From NCBI GenBank assembly GCA_008123405.1, contig VSSA01000003.1, positions 186,001-250,000 on the forward strand: 64,000 nucleotides of DNA, given 5' to 3'. Source of the DNA: Nocardioides sp. BGMRC 2183. GTDB lineage: Bacteria > Actinomycetota > Actinomycetes > Propionibacteriales > Nocardioidaceae. A model generated the notes under the pieces. The model searched no databases. It was not told the DNA's origin and was given only the letters and a program-made list of their open reading frames with translations. Positions 44,074-52,108 of this stretch are shown here, in pieces. Made by a program: the position numbers and the translations under genes. Each line of letters starts with the position of its first letter. The first letter of the stretch is position 1.

Positions 44074-44521
44074 CCCGAGGGCCGTTCGGGCCGGGCACGC
44101 GCACCCAGGTGCCGGTAGCAACTGCGCACAGGGTGCCGGCGCCATCCAGCAGCCGCACGGTAGGGACCACGCTGCGGCGGCCCCGACGTACGACGTCGGC
44201 CTCGATCCGCAACGGCCCGTCGACCACGCCCTCCAGAAAGTGCATCGAGAGGTCGGTGGTCGTCCAGGTGTCGTCGATGCCAGCCGCCGCAGCGACCGCC
44301 GCTCCGCCGGTGACGTCCGCCGCGGCGAGCAGGTAACCGCCATTCACCATGCCCGCCGGATTGCGGTGACGGTCGACGGGCAGTAGTTCGGCGACTGCGT
44401 GGCCCGGTTGAAGCTCGGACATCCGAACGCCGAGGCCGGTCAACACCTCCAGTCCGTTCAGCCACACCCGGAATGCCTCGAGGTCCTCTGCACGAACGAC
44501 CCGGGTCTGATCTGCGATCAC
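44066..44521 (-). CDS. PaaI-type hotdog thioesterase
   Basis: 151 residues, hotdog fold: HRNPAGMVNGGYLLAAADVTGGAA is the active-site helix region (family members have N/D-x-x-G-x-x-H-G-G; here the His is replaced by NPAGMVNGG), followed by TTTDLSMHFLEGV. Likely hydrolyses an acyl-CoA or rescues CoA from dead-end thioesters. GTG start at 44521, 3 bp after the hydratase stop. Last gene of the ligase-hydratase-thioesterase operon under operator F. Confidence 0.78.
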   Translation of the reverse strand: MIADQTRVVRAEDLEAFRVWLNGLEVLTGLGVRMSELQPGHAVAELLPVDRHRNPAGMVNGGYLLAAADVTGGAAVAAAAGIDDTWTTTDLSMHFLEGVVDGPLRIEADVVRRGRRSVVPTVRLLDGAGTLCAVATGTWVRVPGPNGPRVR

Positions 44522-44524
44522 GAC

Positions 44525-45346
44525 TCACCGGTCCTTGAAGACGGGGTCGCGGCGTTCAGCGAAAGCTCGGCCGCCCTCGGAGAAGTCGGCGGTCGTCGTG
44601 GCCATCACCTGTGTGCGGTTCTCCAACTCGAGGTGATGGCGCAGCGAAAGCCCGTCGCGGGAGAGGTTGAGCAGCGATTTCGTCTGACGCAACCCGAACG
44701 GCGAGGTCACGCACATCGCCTCGGCGAGTTCCACCGCGCGCTCGCGTGCCGCTCCCTGCTCCACCACCTCGCTCACGAGCCCCATCTCGAGCGCCTCGTC
44801 TGCGCCGATCTCACGACCGGTATAGAGGATGTCAGCCGCACGCTCCCAGCCGACGATCCGCGGCAGGAACCACGATGAACCCATATCGCCCCCGGAGACG
44901 CCGAGTCGCACGAACGAGGCGATGAAGCGGGTTCCTTTCTCGGCGACGCGGCGATCCGAGGCCGAGGCCAGCGACAATCCGCCACCGGCCGCGACACCGT
45001 GGACGGCGGCCACGATCGGCTGCGGAACGTCCCGCAACTGTGCGATCAGGCGTCCGACAGCTTCCTGCAGGGCATAGGTGGCCTGGGTGGGACCGGCGTC
45101 CTCTACCCATACGGCTCCGTCTGCCTGGCCCTTGAGGTCCATGCCCGCGCAGAAAGCGCGTCCGGCGCCCGCCAGCACGATGACCCGCTGAGCGTAGTCG
45201 TACTTCAACTCGTCGAGCAGCTCGTCGAACCGACGCAGGAGCCCGTGCGAAAGGGCATTGAGGCTGTCCGGTCGGTCGAGCGTCAGAACGGTCACCGGCC
45301 CCCGTCTCTCGACCTCGATGCTGTCACGGTCGGCCGCGACGCTCAT
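44525..45346 (-). CDS. Enoyl-CoA hydratase/isomerase family protein 3
   Basis: 273 residues: VLTLDRPDSLNALSHGLL, VIVLAGAGRAFCAGMDLKGQ and AVHGVAAGGGLSLASASDRRV give the two oxyanion-hole loops; RLGVSGGDMGSSWFLPRIVG has Asp in place of the second hydratase Glu, as in some isomerases/hydrolases. ATG 45346 overlaps the ligase stop (ATGA). Middle gene of the operon under operator F. Confidence 0.88.
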   Translation of the reverse strand: MSVAADRDSIEVERRGPVTVLTLDRPDSLNALSHGLLRRFDELLDELKYDYAQRVIVLAGAGRAFCAGMDLKGQADGAVWVEDAGPTQATYALQEAVGRLIAQLRDVPQPIVAAVHGVAAGGGLSLASASDRRVAEKGTRFIASFVRLGVSGGDMGSSWFLPRIVGWERAADILYTGREIGADEALEMGLVSEVVEQGAARERAVELAEAMCVTSPFGLRQTKSLLNLSRDGLSLRHHLELENRTQVMATTTADFSEGGRAFAERRDPVFKDR

Positions 45347-46869
45347 GCCCGCGCCTCTGCGGGCTCGAGGAGGGCGGCACGCAGCTCGCGCTTGAGAATC
45401 TTGCCGCTCATCCCACGCGGGAGTGGCTCGGCTCGCAGCTCGAGCCGGCTCGGCCGCTTGTACGACGCCAGCGACCCGGACACGTGGGCCAGCAACGCGT
45501 CCAGGTCGAGGTCAGGGTTGCTGCTCACGACGCACGCCACCGGCGTCTCACCCCACTCGTCGTCGGGAACACCGACGACCGCGACCTCGACCACGTCGGG
45601 GTGAGAACTCAGCACGGCCTCGACCTCGGCGGGGTACACGTTGAGGCCGCCGCTGATGATCATGTCCTTCGACCGGTCGACGATCCGGTAGTAGCCGTCG
45701 GCGTCGACAGTGGCGAGGTCCCCCGTGTGCAGCCAACCGTCGCGGATCGTGGCGGCGGTCGCGGTCGGGTTGCGCCAGTACTCCTTCAACACGCAGGTGC
45801 CGGCCAGCAGCAGCTCACCGGTCTCCCCCGGGTCGCATTCAGTCCCGTCGGCCCGCACCAGGCGGGCCTCCTGACCCATCAGCGGTATCCCCACCGAGCC
45901 GACCCTGTCCAGTGCCTCGTGTGCGGGCAACTCGAGGTTGAGTCCGGAGCCCTCCGTCAGTCCGTAGGCATTGACCAGGCCCACCCCTCGGGAGATGAAG
46001 AGGCGGATGAGGTGCTCGGGCACCACCGCGCCCCCCGACTTGGCGATGCGCAGCCCCGACAGATCGCGTTCGGCGAAGTCGGGTTCGGCGGCCAGCCGCT
46101 CCAAGATGACCGGAACCACGCCGATGAAGGTCACGCCGAGTTGCTCGATGTCGTCAAGGACCCGTGAGGGCTCGAACTCGCGACGGATGAGGATCGAACC
46201 GCCGCAACGCAGGAACGGGATCGCGAACGAGACACCCGCTCCGGTGAAGGCGAGCGGCACGGTGACGATCGCCCGGTCCTCGCAGGTGAGCGCGTCGACT
46301 GCCTGAGCGCTCACCGCCACCCCGTCCATGTTGGCGTGGGTCAGCACTGCGCCCTTCGAGCGTCCGGTGGTTCCGCTGGTGTAACAGATCATCAGTGGGT
46401 CATCCGGCGAGAGGTCCACGGCTTCCTCGACCAGGCCATAGGTGCGCAGCTCGTCCAGTGATCGCCGCCCCTCCGGCGTCGTACCGACGAAGAAGATCCG
46501 TTCGACACCGACCTGCTCCTCGAGGGGGTCGAACACCGCGAGAAAGGACTCGTCGGTCACCACGACGCCGGGTTGGGCGTCAGAAGCGAGGTCGCGAAGC
46601 TCAACCGCGGTGAGCAGCGGATTGAGCGGGACGAAGATCGCACCGAGACGCGCACAGGCCAGGACTACCTCGAAGTGTTCCGGGGCGTTGCGCATCAGGC
46701 CGGCGACCCGATCGCCCTTGCCGACGCCCTCGGCTCGAAGCCCGGCAGCGATCTCGGCGCAACCGCGCTCCAATTCGGCCCAGGTCCGGTCGCCGGTATC
46801 GGACAGCAGCGCCGTCCGCGTCCCGCCGAAACGCGCCCAGTATCGCGACCACTCACTCATCCCAGCCAT
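45343..46869 (-). CDS. AMP-forming acyl-CoA ligase 5
   Basis: 508 residues: ICYTSGTTGRSKGAV, VNAYGLTEGSGLNLEL, WLHTGDLATVDADGYYRIV, DRSKDMIISGGLNVYPAEVE and PRGMSGKILKRELR. ATG at 46869 has no ribosome site, but the predicted promoter (46877-46906) would start transcription almost on the ATG, so a leaderless mRNA is likely; a second ATG at 46860 (MSEWSRYW) is the alternative. First gene of the operon with hydratase 3 and the hotdog thioesterase. Substrate unknown. Confidence 0.9.
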   Translation of the reverse strand: MAGMSEWSRYWARFGGTRTALLSDTGDRTWAELERGCAEIAAGLRAEGVGKGDRVAGLMRNAPEHFEVVLACARLGAIFVPLNPLLTAVELRDLASDAQPGVVVTDESFLAVFDPLEEQVGVERIFFVGTTPEGRRSLDELRTYGLVEEAVDLSPDDPLMICYTSGTTGRSKGAVLTHANMDGVAVSAQAVDALTCEDRAIVTVPLAFTGAGVSFAIPFLRCGGSILIRREFEPSRVLDDIEQLGVTFIGVVPVILERLAAEPDFAERDLSGLRIAKSGGAVVPEHLIRLFISRGVGLVNAYGLTEGSGLNLELPAHEALDRVGSVGIPLMGQEARLVRADGTECDPGETGELLLAGTCVLKEYWRNPTATAATIRDGWLHTGDLATVDADGYYRIVDRSKDMIISGGLNVYPAEVEAVLSSHPDVVEVAVVGVPDDEWGETPVACVVSSNPDLDLDALLAHVSGSLASYKRPSRLELRAEPLPRGMSGKILKRELRAALLEPAEARA

Positions 46870-46876
46870 GTTGCGT

Positions 46877-46906
46877 AAACTAACAATCGGTTGGTAGAAC
46901 AGTCAA
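46877..46906 (-). promoter_or_regulatory. Promoter of ligase 5 operon with operator F
   Basis: Minus-strand -35 TTGACT (46906-46901), 17-18 bp spacer, -10 TTAGTT or TAGTTT (46883-46877). Operator F, AACAATCGGTTGGT (46882-46895), lies in the spacer, as do A and B. The predicted start is within a few bases of the ATG at 46869. Confidence 0.58.
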
Positions 46907-47017
46907 TGGAGGCAGCAGGTCCCGCAACAGCTGGATCCGCGTCCCAATGCACCCCCGGAGACGGCCCCACAGCGGGCACGAACCGGACACAACAAGCATG
47001 AGCCAGGAAGGCACTCG

Positions 47018-47887
47018 ATGAGCGACATCAACAAGGTCATGGTGGTCGGAGGCGGCGGCCAGATGGGCAATGGCATCGCCCAGGTGGCGGCGACGGCCGG
47101 CCTCGAGGTCACCCTCGTCGACCTCGCTCAGGACGACCTCGATCGCGGTGTCCGACGGATCGAGAAGAGCCTCGAGCGGATGGTGCGCGCGGGCAAGCTC
47201 GGCGACGCCGACGCCAAAGAGGCCAGGGACCGGATCACCACCAGCACCGATCTCGAGTCCACCGCGCGCGAGACCGACCACGCGATCGAGACGATCGTCG
47301 AGGACGTCGACATCAAGCGCGAGGTCTTCCGGCGGATGGACTCGGTCGCGCGTCCGGAGGTCATCCTGGCCTCCAACACCTCCCAGTTCGCGATCAGCCG
47401 GATCGCCAGCGCCACCGGTCGTGCCGATCGGGTGATCGGGACCCACTGGTTCAACCCGCCGCCGGTCATGAACCTCATCGAGGTGATCCGCGGTGTCGAG
47501 ACCTCCGACGAGACGGTGGCTGCGACCCTTGCGCTCGCCGAGCGTTACGGCAAGGAGACCATCGTCTGTCAGAAGGACACGCAGGGATTCCTGACCTCGC
47601 GGCTGATCATGAGCTTCATCGTCGAGGCGATGCGCATCGTCGAAGAGGGGATTGCGAGCCCCGACGACGTCAATCGCGCCTGCAAGTTGGCCTTCAATCA
47701 CGCGATGGGTCCGCTCGAGACCGCCGACCTCGGCGGCCTGGACACGTTCGTCAAGGCAGCGGCCGCGATGACCGAACACTACGGCGACCGCTTCCGCGCT
47801 ACTCAGGGCCTGCGCGCACTGGTGAACGCGGGCCACTACGGCTACAAGACGGGCCGCGGCTTCAGTGACTACGGCGACGCCCGGTAG
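47018..47887 (+). CDS. 3-hydroxyacyl-CoA dehydrogenase
   Basis: NAD+-dependent oxidation of a 3-hydroxyacyl-CoA (3-hydroxybutyryl-CoA dehydrogenase type). 289 residues: MVVGGGGQMGNGIAQVAA Rossmann motif, SNTSQFAISRIAS, and GTHWFNPPPVMNLIEVI with the catalytic His, then the C-terminal KDTQGFLTSRLIMSFIVEAMR and HAMGPLETADLGGLDTF helices. ATG 47018 with AGGAAGG. It supplies the dehydrogenation missing from the seven-gene operon, so it completes the beta-oxidation set. First gene of a plus-strand unit with a thioesterase, a SnoaL-like protein and the TetR gene. Confidence 0.93.
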   Translation: MSDINKVMVVGGGGQMGNGIAQVAATAGLEVTLVDLAQDDLDRGVRRIEKSLERMVRAGKLGDADAKEARDRITTSTDLESTARETDHAIETIVEDVDIKREVFRRMDSVARPEVILASNTSQFAISRIASATGRADRVIGTHWFNPPPVMNLIEVIRGVETSDETVAATLALAERYGKETIVCQKDTQGFLTSRLIMSFIVEAMRIVEEGIASPDDVNRACKLAFNHAMGPLETADLGGLDTFVKAAAAMTEHYGDRFRATQGLRALVNAGHYGYKTGRGFSDYGDAR

Positions 47888-48770
47888 CGATCGATCGGGC
47901 ATCCCGATGCCCGAGGACCATGCGTCCGCGTGGCACGAACTGCTCGGCCTCCTGGACGTGCAGCGCCTCGGCCCGCACTCCTTCCGTGGGTCCCCGCCCT
48001 CGATCGAGTGGGGTGTGCCCTACGGCGGCCTTCTCCTCGCTCAGGCGTTGGCCGCCGCCACCCGGACGGTTGACGCCGATCTCCACGTGCGCAGCCTGCA
48101 CTGTTACTTCGTGCAGGCGGGGTCGGGTCATGGCCCGGTCGCCATCGAGGTCCACGTCGTACGCGACGGCCGCTCGACCGGATGGCGCACCGTCGAGGTG
48201 ACCCAATCTGATCGCCTGCTGCTTCGCGTCGAGATGATGTTCGCCAGCGACAGCAGCGGACCGTCCCATCAGGCGCCGCGGCCAGACGCCCCCGACCCCG
48301 AGCAGTGTCCGAAGGTCGCAGACCAGCTAGGTGCGTACGACGACACGTTCCACCCTTGGGATCATCGCTCGGCGTTCGACCTGCGCTACGTCACTGAGCC
48401 GCCGCGCCTGCAGGCCAATCAACCCGGCGAGCCACGCACGACGGCCTGGATCGGACGCGGCGGCGAGGCGCCCGTCGACCGCGGCCTCTGCGCGGCCCTG
48501 TTGACCTACGCCAGCGATCTCTGCATGCTCGACGCGTGCCTGCTTCCGCACGGCCTGTGGTTCGGCGAGGGTAGTTCCAGCGGCTTCTCGCTCGACCACA
48601 GCGTCTGGTTCCACGCGCCGGCCCGAGTGCCGCAATGGATGCTGATGACCCAGTCCTCACCAGGGATGCGCGAAGGCCGCGGTCTCAGCCAGGCGCAGCT
48701 GTTCGCCGACGACGGTCAGCTACTCCTATCGATCGCCCAGCTCGGCAGCATCCGACCGTCCCGCAGGTGA
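47865..48770 (+). CDS. TesB-type (double hotdog) acyl-CoA thioesterase
   Basis: About 301 residues. WGVPYGGLLLAQALAAATR and the second-half GRGGEAPVDRGLCAALLTYASD, plus SLDHSVWFHAP with the conserved Asp, are the acyl-CoA thioesterase II pattern. Two starts are possible: GTG 47865, overlapping the dehydrogenase 3' end by 23 bp, or ATG 47907 at MPEDHASAWHELLGLLD; neither has a strong ribosome site. The second hotdog appears complete. Probably frees a CoA-bound product or prevents CoA trapping. Confidence 0.85.
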   Translation: MTTATPGSDRSGIPMPEDHASAWHELLGLLDVQRLGPHSFRGSPPSIEWGVPYGGLLLAQALAAATRTVDADLHVRSLHCYFVQAGSGHGPVAIEVHVVRDGRSTGWRTVEVTQSDRLLLRVEMMFASDSSGPSHQAPRPDAPDPEQCPKVADQLGAYDDTFHPWDHRSAFDLRYVTEPPRLQANQPGEPRTTAWIGRGGEAPVDRGLCAALLTYASDLCMLDACLLPHGLWFGEGSSSGFSLDHSVWFHAPARVPQWMLMTQSSPGMREGRGLSQAQLFADDGQLLLSIAQLGSIRPSRR

Positions 48771-48829
48771 CGCCCATTGTCCACCAGCAGCCGTCTCCAC
48801 CTTTGTCGCAGCACCAACCCGGAGGACCG

Positions 48830-49204
48830 ATGAACCCGACCCGCGAACTCGTCGAGAGCTATCTCGACGCCGTCAACACTCACCAATGGGATGTGCTGGA
48901 GCGCATCTTCCACCCCGATGTGACCATCCAGCACGGCATGTCGCTCTCAACGAATGGCCGCGACCGAGCCATCAGGCTGCTGCAGGCGATCGTCGCCCAG
49001 TTCACCGAGCACGAGGACCGACCCACCCGATTCATCGTCGAGGGCAGCACGGCCGCTGTCGAGATCACCTTCCTCGGCACCAAGCCCGACGGCACGGAGG
49101 TGACCTTCGAGGCCGCCGACGTGATCGACACCGACGGAGCACAGATCACCCGCGTCACGTCGTGGTACGACACCGCCGCGGTCATCCCTCTGATCAAGGG
49201 TTGA
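48830..49204 (+). CDS. Free SnoaL-like (NTF2-fold) protein
   Basis: 124 residues from ATG 48830, 5 bp after a perfect GGAGG. RELVESYLDAVNTHQWDVLE, HEDRPTRFIVEGSTAAVEIT, DGTEVTFEAADVID and WYDTAAVIPLI repeat the pattern of the C-terminal domain of the ligase fusion at 39446-41335; Asp/His residues that act in SnoaL or ketosteroid isomerases could be in the shared FHPDVTI segment. Probably a small isomerase, hydratase, cyclase or binding protein. It is the third gene after the hydroxyacyl-CoA dehydrogenase and just before the TetR gene. Confidence 0.8.
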   Translation: MNPTRELVESYLDAVNTHQWDVLERIFHPDVTIQHGMSLSTNGRDRAIRLLQAIVAQFTEHEDRPTRFIVEGSTAAVEITFLGTKPDGTEVTFEAADVIDTDGAQITRVTSWYDTAAVIPLIKG

Positions 49205-49294
49205 GGCTCCGGCGGACCACATGAGGGGCAGCGGCGCCACACGCCGCGCAGACGCGGCGCCAGGGCGGATGTGCGACGATCGCGTCAAGACATT

Positions 49295-49313
49295 TCGGCG
49301 CAAGATGCGCCGA
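49295..49313. promoter_or_regulatory. Inverted repeat upstream of the TetR gene
   Basis: TCGGCGCA (49295-49302) and TGCGCCGA (49306-49313) are perfect 8-bp arms around AGA, ending 17 bp before the GTG at 49331. Typical of a TetR autoregulatory site, but unlike the ACCAAnCGGTTGGT operators; it could equally be a leader hairpin. Confidence 0.45.
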
Positions 49314-49330
49314 CAGGCAGCGGGGGTACG

Positions 49331-49969
49331 GTGAAGAATCGCGGGCAGGAAGCACTCGGGGCGCCGGAGCGCGGTCAGCGTCGGCGATTCGATCGAACCG
49401 CGATCATCGTCGACACCGCCGCGGAGCTCTTTCGCAGCAAAGGTTACGACGCCACGTCGCTGCAAGACATCGCTGATGAGGTCGGCATCCTCAAGGGGAG
49501 CCTCTATCACTACATCGACACCAAGGAAGACCTCCTCTTCGCGATCATCGAGCGGAACCACGCACTGATCATCACGGGCAATCGGGCGTGGCAAGAGCTC
49601 GACGACCCGATCGAGGCGCTGAGGTCCTTCATCGAAGGCCACATCCGCCAATCACTGTTGAGTCCGACCGACTCCATCGTCTTCGTTCGTGATTTCCGCG
49701 CTCTCAGCGATGAGCGAGCGGCGCTGATCGTCGAGCGACAGACGAAGTACGACGACGACTTTCGTTCCCTCGTGCAGCGTGGGCTCGACCAAGGCCTCCT
49801 CCGCGACGGGGTGGACCCCAAGTTCGCTTCCCGGGCGGTCTTCGGCATGGTCAACTGGGTGCACTACTGGTACCACTCGGAAGGTCGGTTGTCAGCCGAC
49901 CAGGTGGTCACGGAGCTCTCGACGTACGCTCTCGCAAGCCTCCTGGCTCCGATCCCGCCTCGGGGCTGA
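49331..49969 (+). CDS. TetR-family transcriptional regulator
   Basis: 212 residues from GTG 49331 (GGGGG upstream; a longer open frame from 49271 runs through the inverted repeat and is rejected). The N-terminal HTH is clear: FDRTAIIVDTAAELFRSKGY, then LQDIADEVGILKGSLYHYID (about residues 44-63). The C-terminal domain resembles KstR/FadR-type TetR proteins (VFVRDFRALSDERAALIVER, FGMVNWVHYWYHSEG), which commonly sense acyl-CoAs. It is the only clear regulator of region 3 and the prime candidate for binding the six operators; this is inference. Confidence 0.9.
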   Translation: MKNRGQEALGAPERGQRRRFDRTAIIVDTAAELFRSKGYDATSLQDIADEVGILKGSLYHYIDTKEDLLFAIIERNHALIITGNRAWQELDDPIEALRSFIEGHIRQSLLSPTDSIVFVRDFRALSDERAALIVERQTKYDDDFRSLVQRGLDQGLLRDGVDPKFASRAVFGMVNWVHYWYHSEGRLSADQVVTELSTYALASLLAPIPPRG

Positions 49970-50272
49970 GGCGACGGGCCCCGCGACCCACCGATGAACG
50001 GCGTGCTCGCCACGGAAGCCATAGCGTTGGGCATGTGATGGAACTGCCGACGTTGCGAGCGAGGTCGTTGCACCAGCGATACGAGCGGCCTTCAAGCCGG
50101 GCGAGGTCGATGGGTTGGCTCTGACTGCCGATGGCAGCGCACGGAGCTGCTCGTGATCGGTCGTGCCTGCGTGAGCTTCCGGAGACGGGCGCAGCCGAGC
50201 CCGACGCCATGGGCGGCAACCACCAGGGCGTGGTTGTAAACGCGCAGCAGGTCGGGCGTCTACCAACACGGC
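49970..50272. other. 303 bp without a recognised gene
   Basis: Between the TetR stop and the minus-strand hypothetical gene. Several short open frames exist on both strands, but none has a family pattern, ribosome site or a convincing start. No repeat, hairpin or promoter stood out. It may be decayed sequence at the edge of the accessory region. Confidence 0.5.
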
Positions 50273-50686
50273 CTAGTGCCGGAGCACGGCTTGGTTCGCG
50301 AAGATCGCCTCGAGCGACGCGGGGAGCCGCCCCTCATCCTGCGCGTCCTTGATGCTGGCAGCGGCGAGACGCTCCTCAGAAAGCTCGTCCTCAACCGGCG
50401 CCCGATGCTCGTTGCCCGTGGGACGCGTCAACACCTCCACCGGCGCAGCGGCCGCCGCCCGTCCCGGATCCATCGAGACCTCGAGCGTGACACGCGGCCA
50501 CCAGCGGGCTCGGTCACGACGGGAGAGCACCACCGGGTCCCCGAACCGATTCTGTGCATACGTCAGCGCCGACTCGAACGAACCTGCGGAGACGTACCAG
50601 GTCTCGTCACGCTCGCTGACGACAACTCTGTCGCGGATCGCCTCGATGAACTCTCCGATGCCAAGCCCGAGCGGCATCCTCACCAC
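50273..50686 (-). CDS. Hypothetical protein
   Basis: 137 residues. Starts are GTG 50686 or ATG 50677 (MPLGLGIGEFIEAIRDRVVV). The composition is protein-like: a helical N-terminus, RDETWYVSAGSFESALTYAQ and FGDPVVLSRRDRARWW look like a compact alpha/beta domain, followed by a Glu/Ala-rich helical tail (DELSEERLAAASIKDAQDEG). No family is recognised. It is isolated, with about 200 bp of unassigned DNA upstream. Confidence 0.5.
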   Translation of the reverse strand: MVRMPLGLGIGEFIEAIRDRVVVSERDETWYVSAGSFESALTYAQNRFGDPVVLSRRDRARWWPRVTLEVSMDPGRAAAAAPVEVLTRPTGNEHRAPVEDELSEERLAAASIKDAQDEGRLPASLEAIFANQAVLRH

Positions 50687-50890
50687 CTACCCTCGTCCTG
50701 CTGCGACGCTACGCCGTCCTCTCCGCAGTGAGCAGGCGCCGCGCCGAACGGAGAGACATCGCCAGGGCGCGCGGCCGGTGCATCGTCACGGCTTCGGAGT
50801 TGCGTCATAGCGCCGCAACAGCAGCGGGGTGCCGCTCGCCGCCGGGGGCGAGACCGCCCTCTCGGATGCCACCTAGGGCGAGGATCGGCT

Positions 50891-51535
50891 GTGCTGCTCG
50901 TCCACGTTCTCTATGCTCCTCGCGTGGCAGCGAGTGTGGAGCACTACGAGCGGGTGTTGGAGGAGTTCCCCGACGACGAGGGGCTCACGATTCTGATTGC
51001 TGCTGGCATCTCTCGGGTGGCTGCTGCCGAGGCGCTCGGGGTCGACCTGGGCAAGCCGACTGGTCATCCGTGGGACGAGAGTGCCGAGGCTGACTTCTCC
51101 GCATGGGCGCTCATGGAGATCCCCGGCGGGGTGTTGGCGATCGAAGAGACCGGGTACGGCGACCCGAGCCTTGAAGCATTGCGAGGATTGTCGTCGGTGG
51201 GGGGAGCCGCGGCGGTGGTCAGGAACAACATCCAGGCGCATCTGCGGTTCGGGTGCGCGAAGGACGGCGAACTGCTCTTCGACGCGGATGAGTTCATGTT
51301 CGTTCAGGACCCGACCCTGGTGCCCGGCGAGCTGCGATTCTTGTTCGACCTGGTCTGGGACGACCTCGACAGCGACGAACTCGATGAGGACGCGCCCGAT
51401 GGATTTGCCGTGGGACTGGCGATGGCTGAGGTCATCACCGGTATCGAGGTGAGTGCCGAGATGGCTGCCGAGGTGAATCGTTCGGGGTTCTTCAAGGGGC
51501 CGTATCTGGTCTACCCCGAGCCTCTCAACGACTAG
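50891..51535 (+). CDS. DUF6461-like hypothetical protein
   Basis: 214 residues, acidic. FSAWALMEIPGGVLAIEETG, LRGLSSVGGAAAVVRNNIQA and HLRFGCAKDGELLFDADEF follow the actinobacterial DUF6461 pattern, a family of unknown function often linked to toxin-immunity or conflict loci. Starts: GTG 50891 or the GTG at 50924; the former gives a short extra lead. Monocistronic. Confidence 0.6.
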   Translation: MLLVHVLYAPRVAASVEHYERVLEEFPDDEGLTILIAAGISRVAAAEALGVDLGKPTGHPWDESAEADFSAWALMEIPGGVLAIEETGYGDPSLEALRGLSSVGGAAAVVRNNIQAHLRFGCAKDGELLFDADEFMFVQDPTLVPGELRFLFDLVWDDLDSDELDEDAPDGFAVGLAMAEVITGIEVSAEMAAEVNRSGFFKGPYLVYPEPLND

Positions 51536-51572
51536 CCTCGCCCGGGGACGATCCAGCTGCGCGGCGAGCGCC

Positions 51573-51761
51573 CTACGGGAGCATCTCGGGCAACAACGCG
51601 AAGTGTCCGCCGTCGGCGGGCGTGAGGGACGAGAAGTGGCGCCGGTCCAACGTCGCGATCTCGTGCACGCCAAACCGCTCCACGACCGCTACGACGCAGG
51701 CGTCGGTCCCACCCAAGGGGAACGACGAGTAGGTCCGGACCAGCGGTTCGATGCCGGACGA
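51573..51761 (-). pseudogene. Truncated VapC-type PIN toxin remnant
   Basis: Directly after the antitoxin stop, and in the same frame, 62 codons read LVRTYSSFPLGGTDACVVAV, then VERFGVHEIATLDRRHFSSL, then HFALLPEM and a TAG at 51575-51573. This is the C-terminal third of a VapC PIN domain (PLGxxDAxVVAxxER and ATLDRRHF motifs). The N-terminal half with the first catalytic Asp is missing and no start codon lies before the conserved part, so the toxin is inactive. Confidence 0.75.
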
Positions 51762-51992
51762 TCACTGGCGATCGCTTCCGAAGCCGCCGGCCAGGATGGA
51801 ATCGATGTACTCCGGCGTCGAGCCGTCGTCCGGTCCGTCCTTGATCATGCCTGCGAACTTCGGGGGCCACGTGCCCTTCGGCTTCGACGAGGTCAGCCGG
51901 CGAGCGTCCGCGAGCAGCACGTCGACCTGATCGTCGGGCATGCCCTCGATCAGGTGGATCAGCTCGTCGCGGTTCGCGGTCACGACATCCAC
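51762..51992 (-). CDS. Small antitoxin-like protein (VapB position)
   Basis: 76 residues from GTG 51992 (an alternative GTG is at 51983). RDELIHLIEGMPDDQVDVLL is an amphipathic helix, followed by KGTWPPKFAGMIKDGPDDGS, and the C-terminus SILAGGFGSDRQ, a layout seen in short antitoxins that wrap a PIN toxin. The frame is open further upstream to 52190 but passes through the tRNA terminator and is rejected. The gene appears intact although the partner toxin is broken. Confidence 0.6.
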   Translation of the reverse strand: MDVVTANRDELIHLIEGMPDDQVDVLLADARRLTSSKPKGTWPPKFAGMIKDGPDDGSTPEYIDSILAGGFGSDRQ

Positions 51993-52108
51993 CGTAGGCG
52001 AGCGATGCTGTCGCAGGCGGAGCGTAGGACCAGGGCTCGAGTGATGTGCCATCTCAGAGGCCCCCCTTGGTTCGCTTCGCGGACTTCTTCTTTGACTTCT
52101 CAACTCCG

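Noticed and set aside
49970-50272. Possible transposase or integrase remnant in the gene-free gap
   Set aside because: Short frames were examined, but no DDE or integrase motif, terminal repeat or target duplication was seen.
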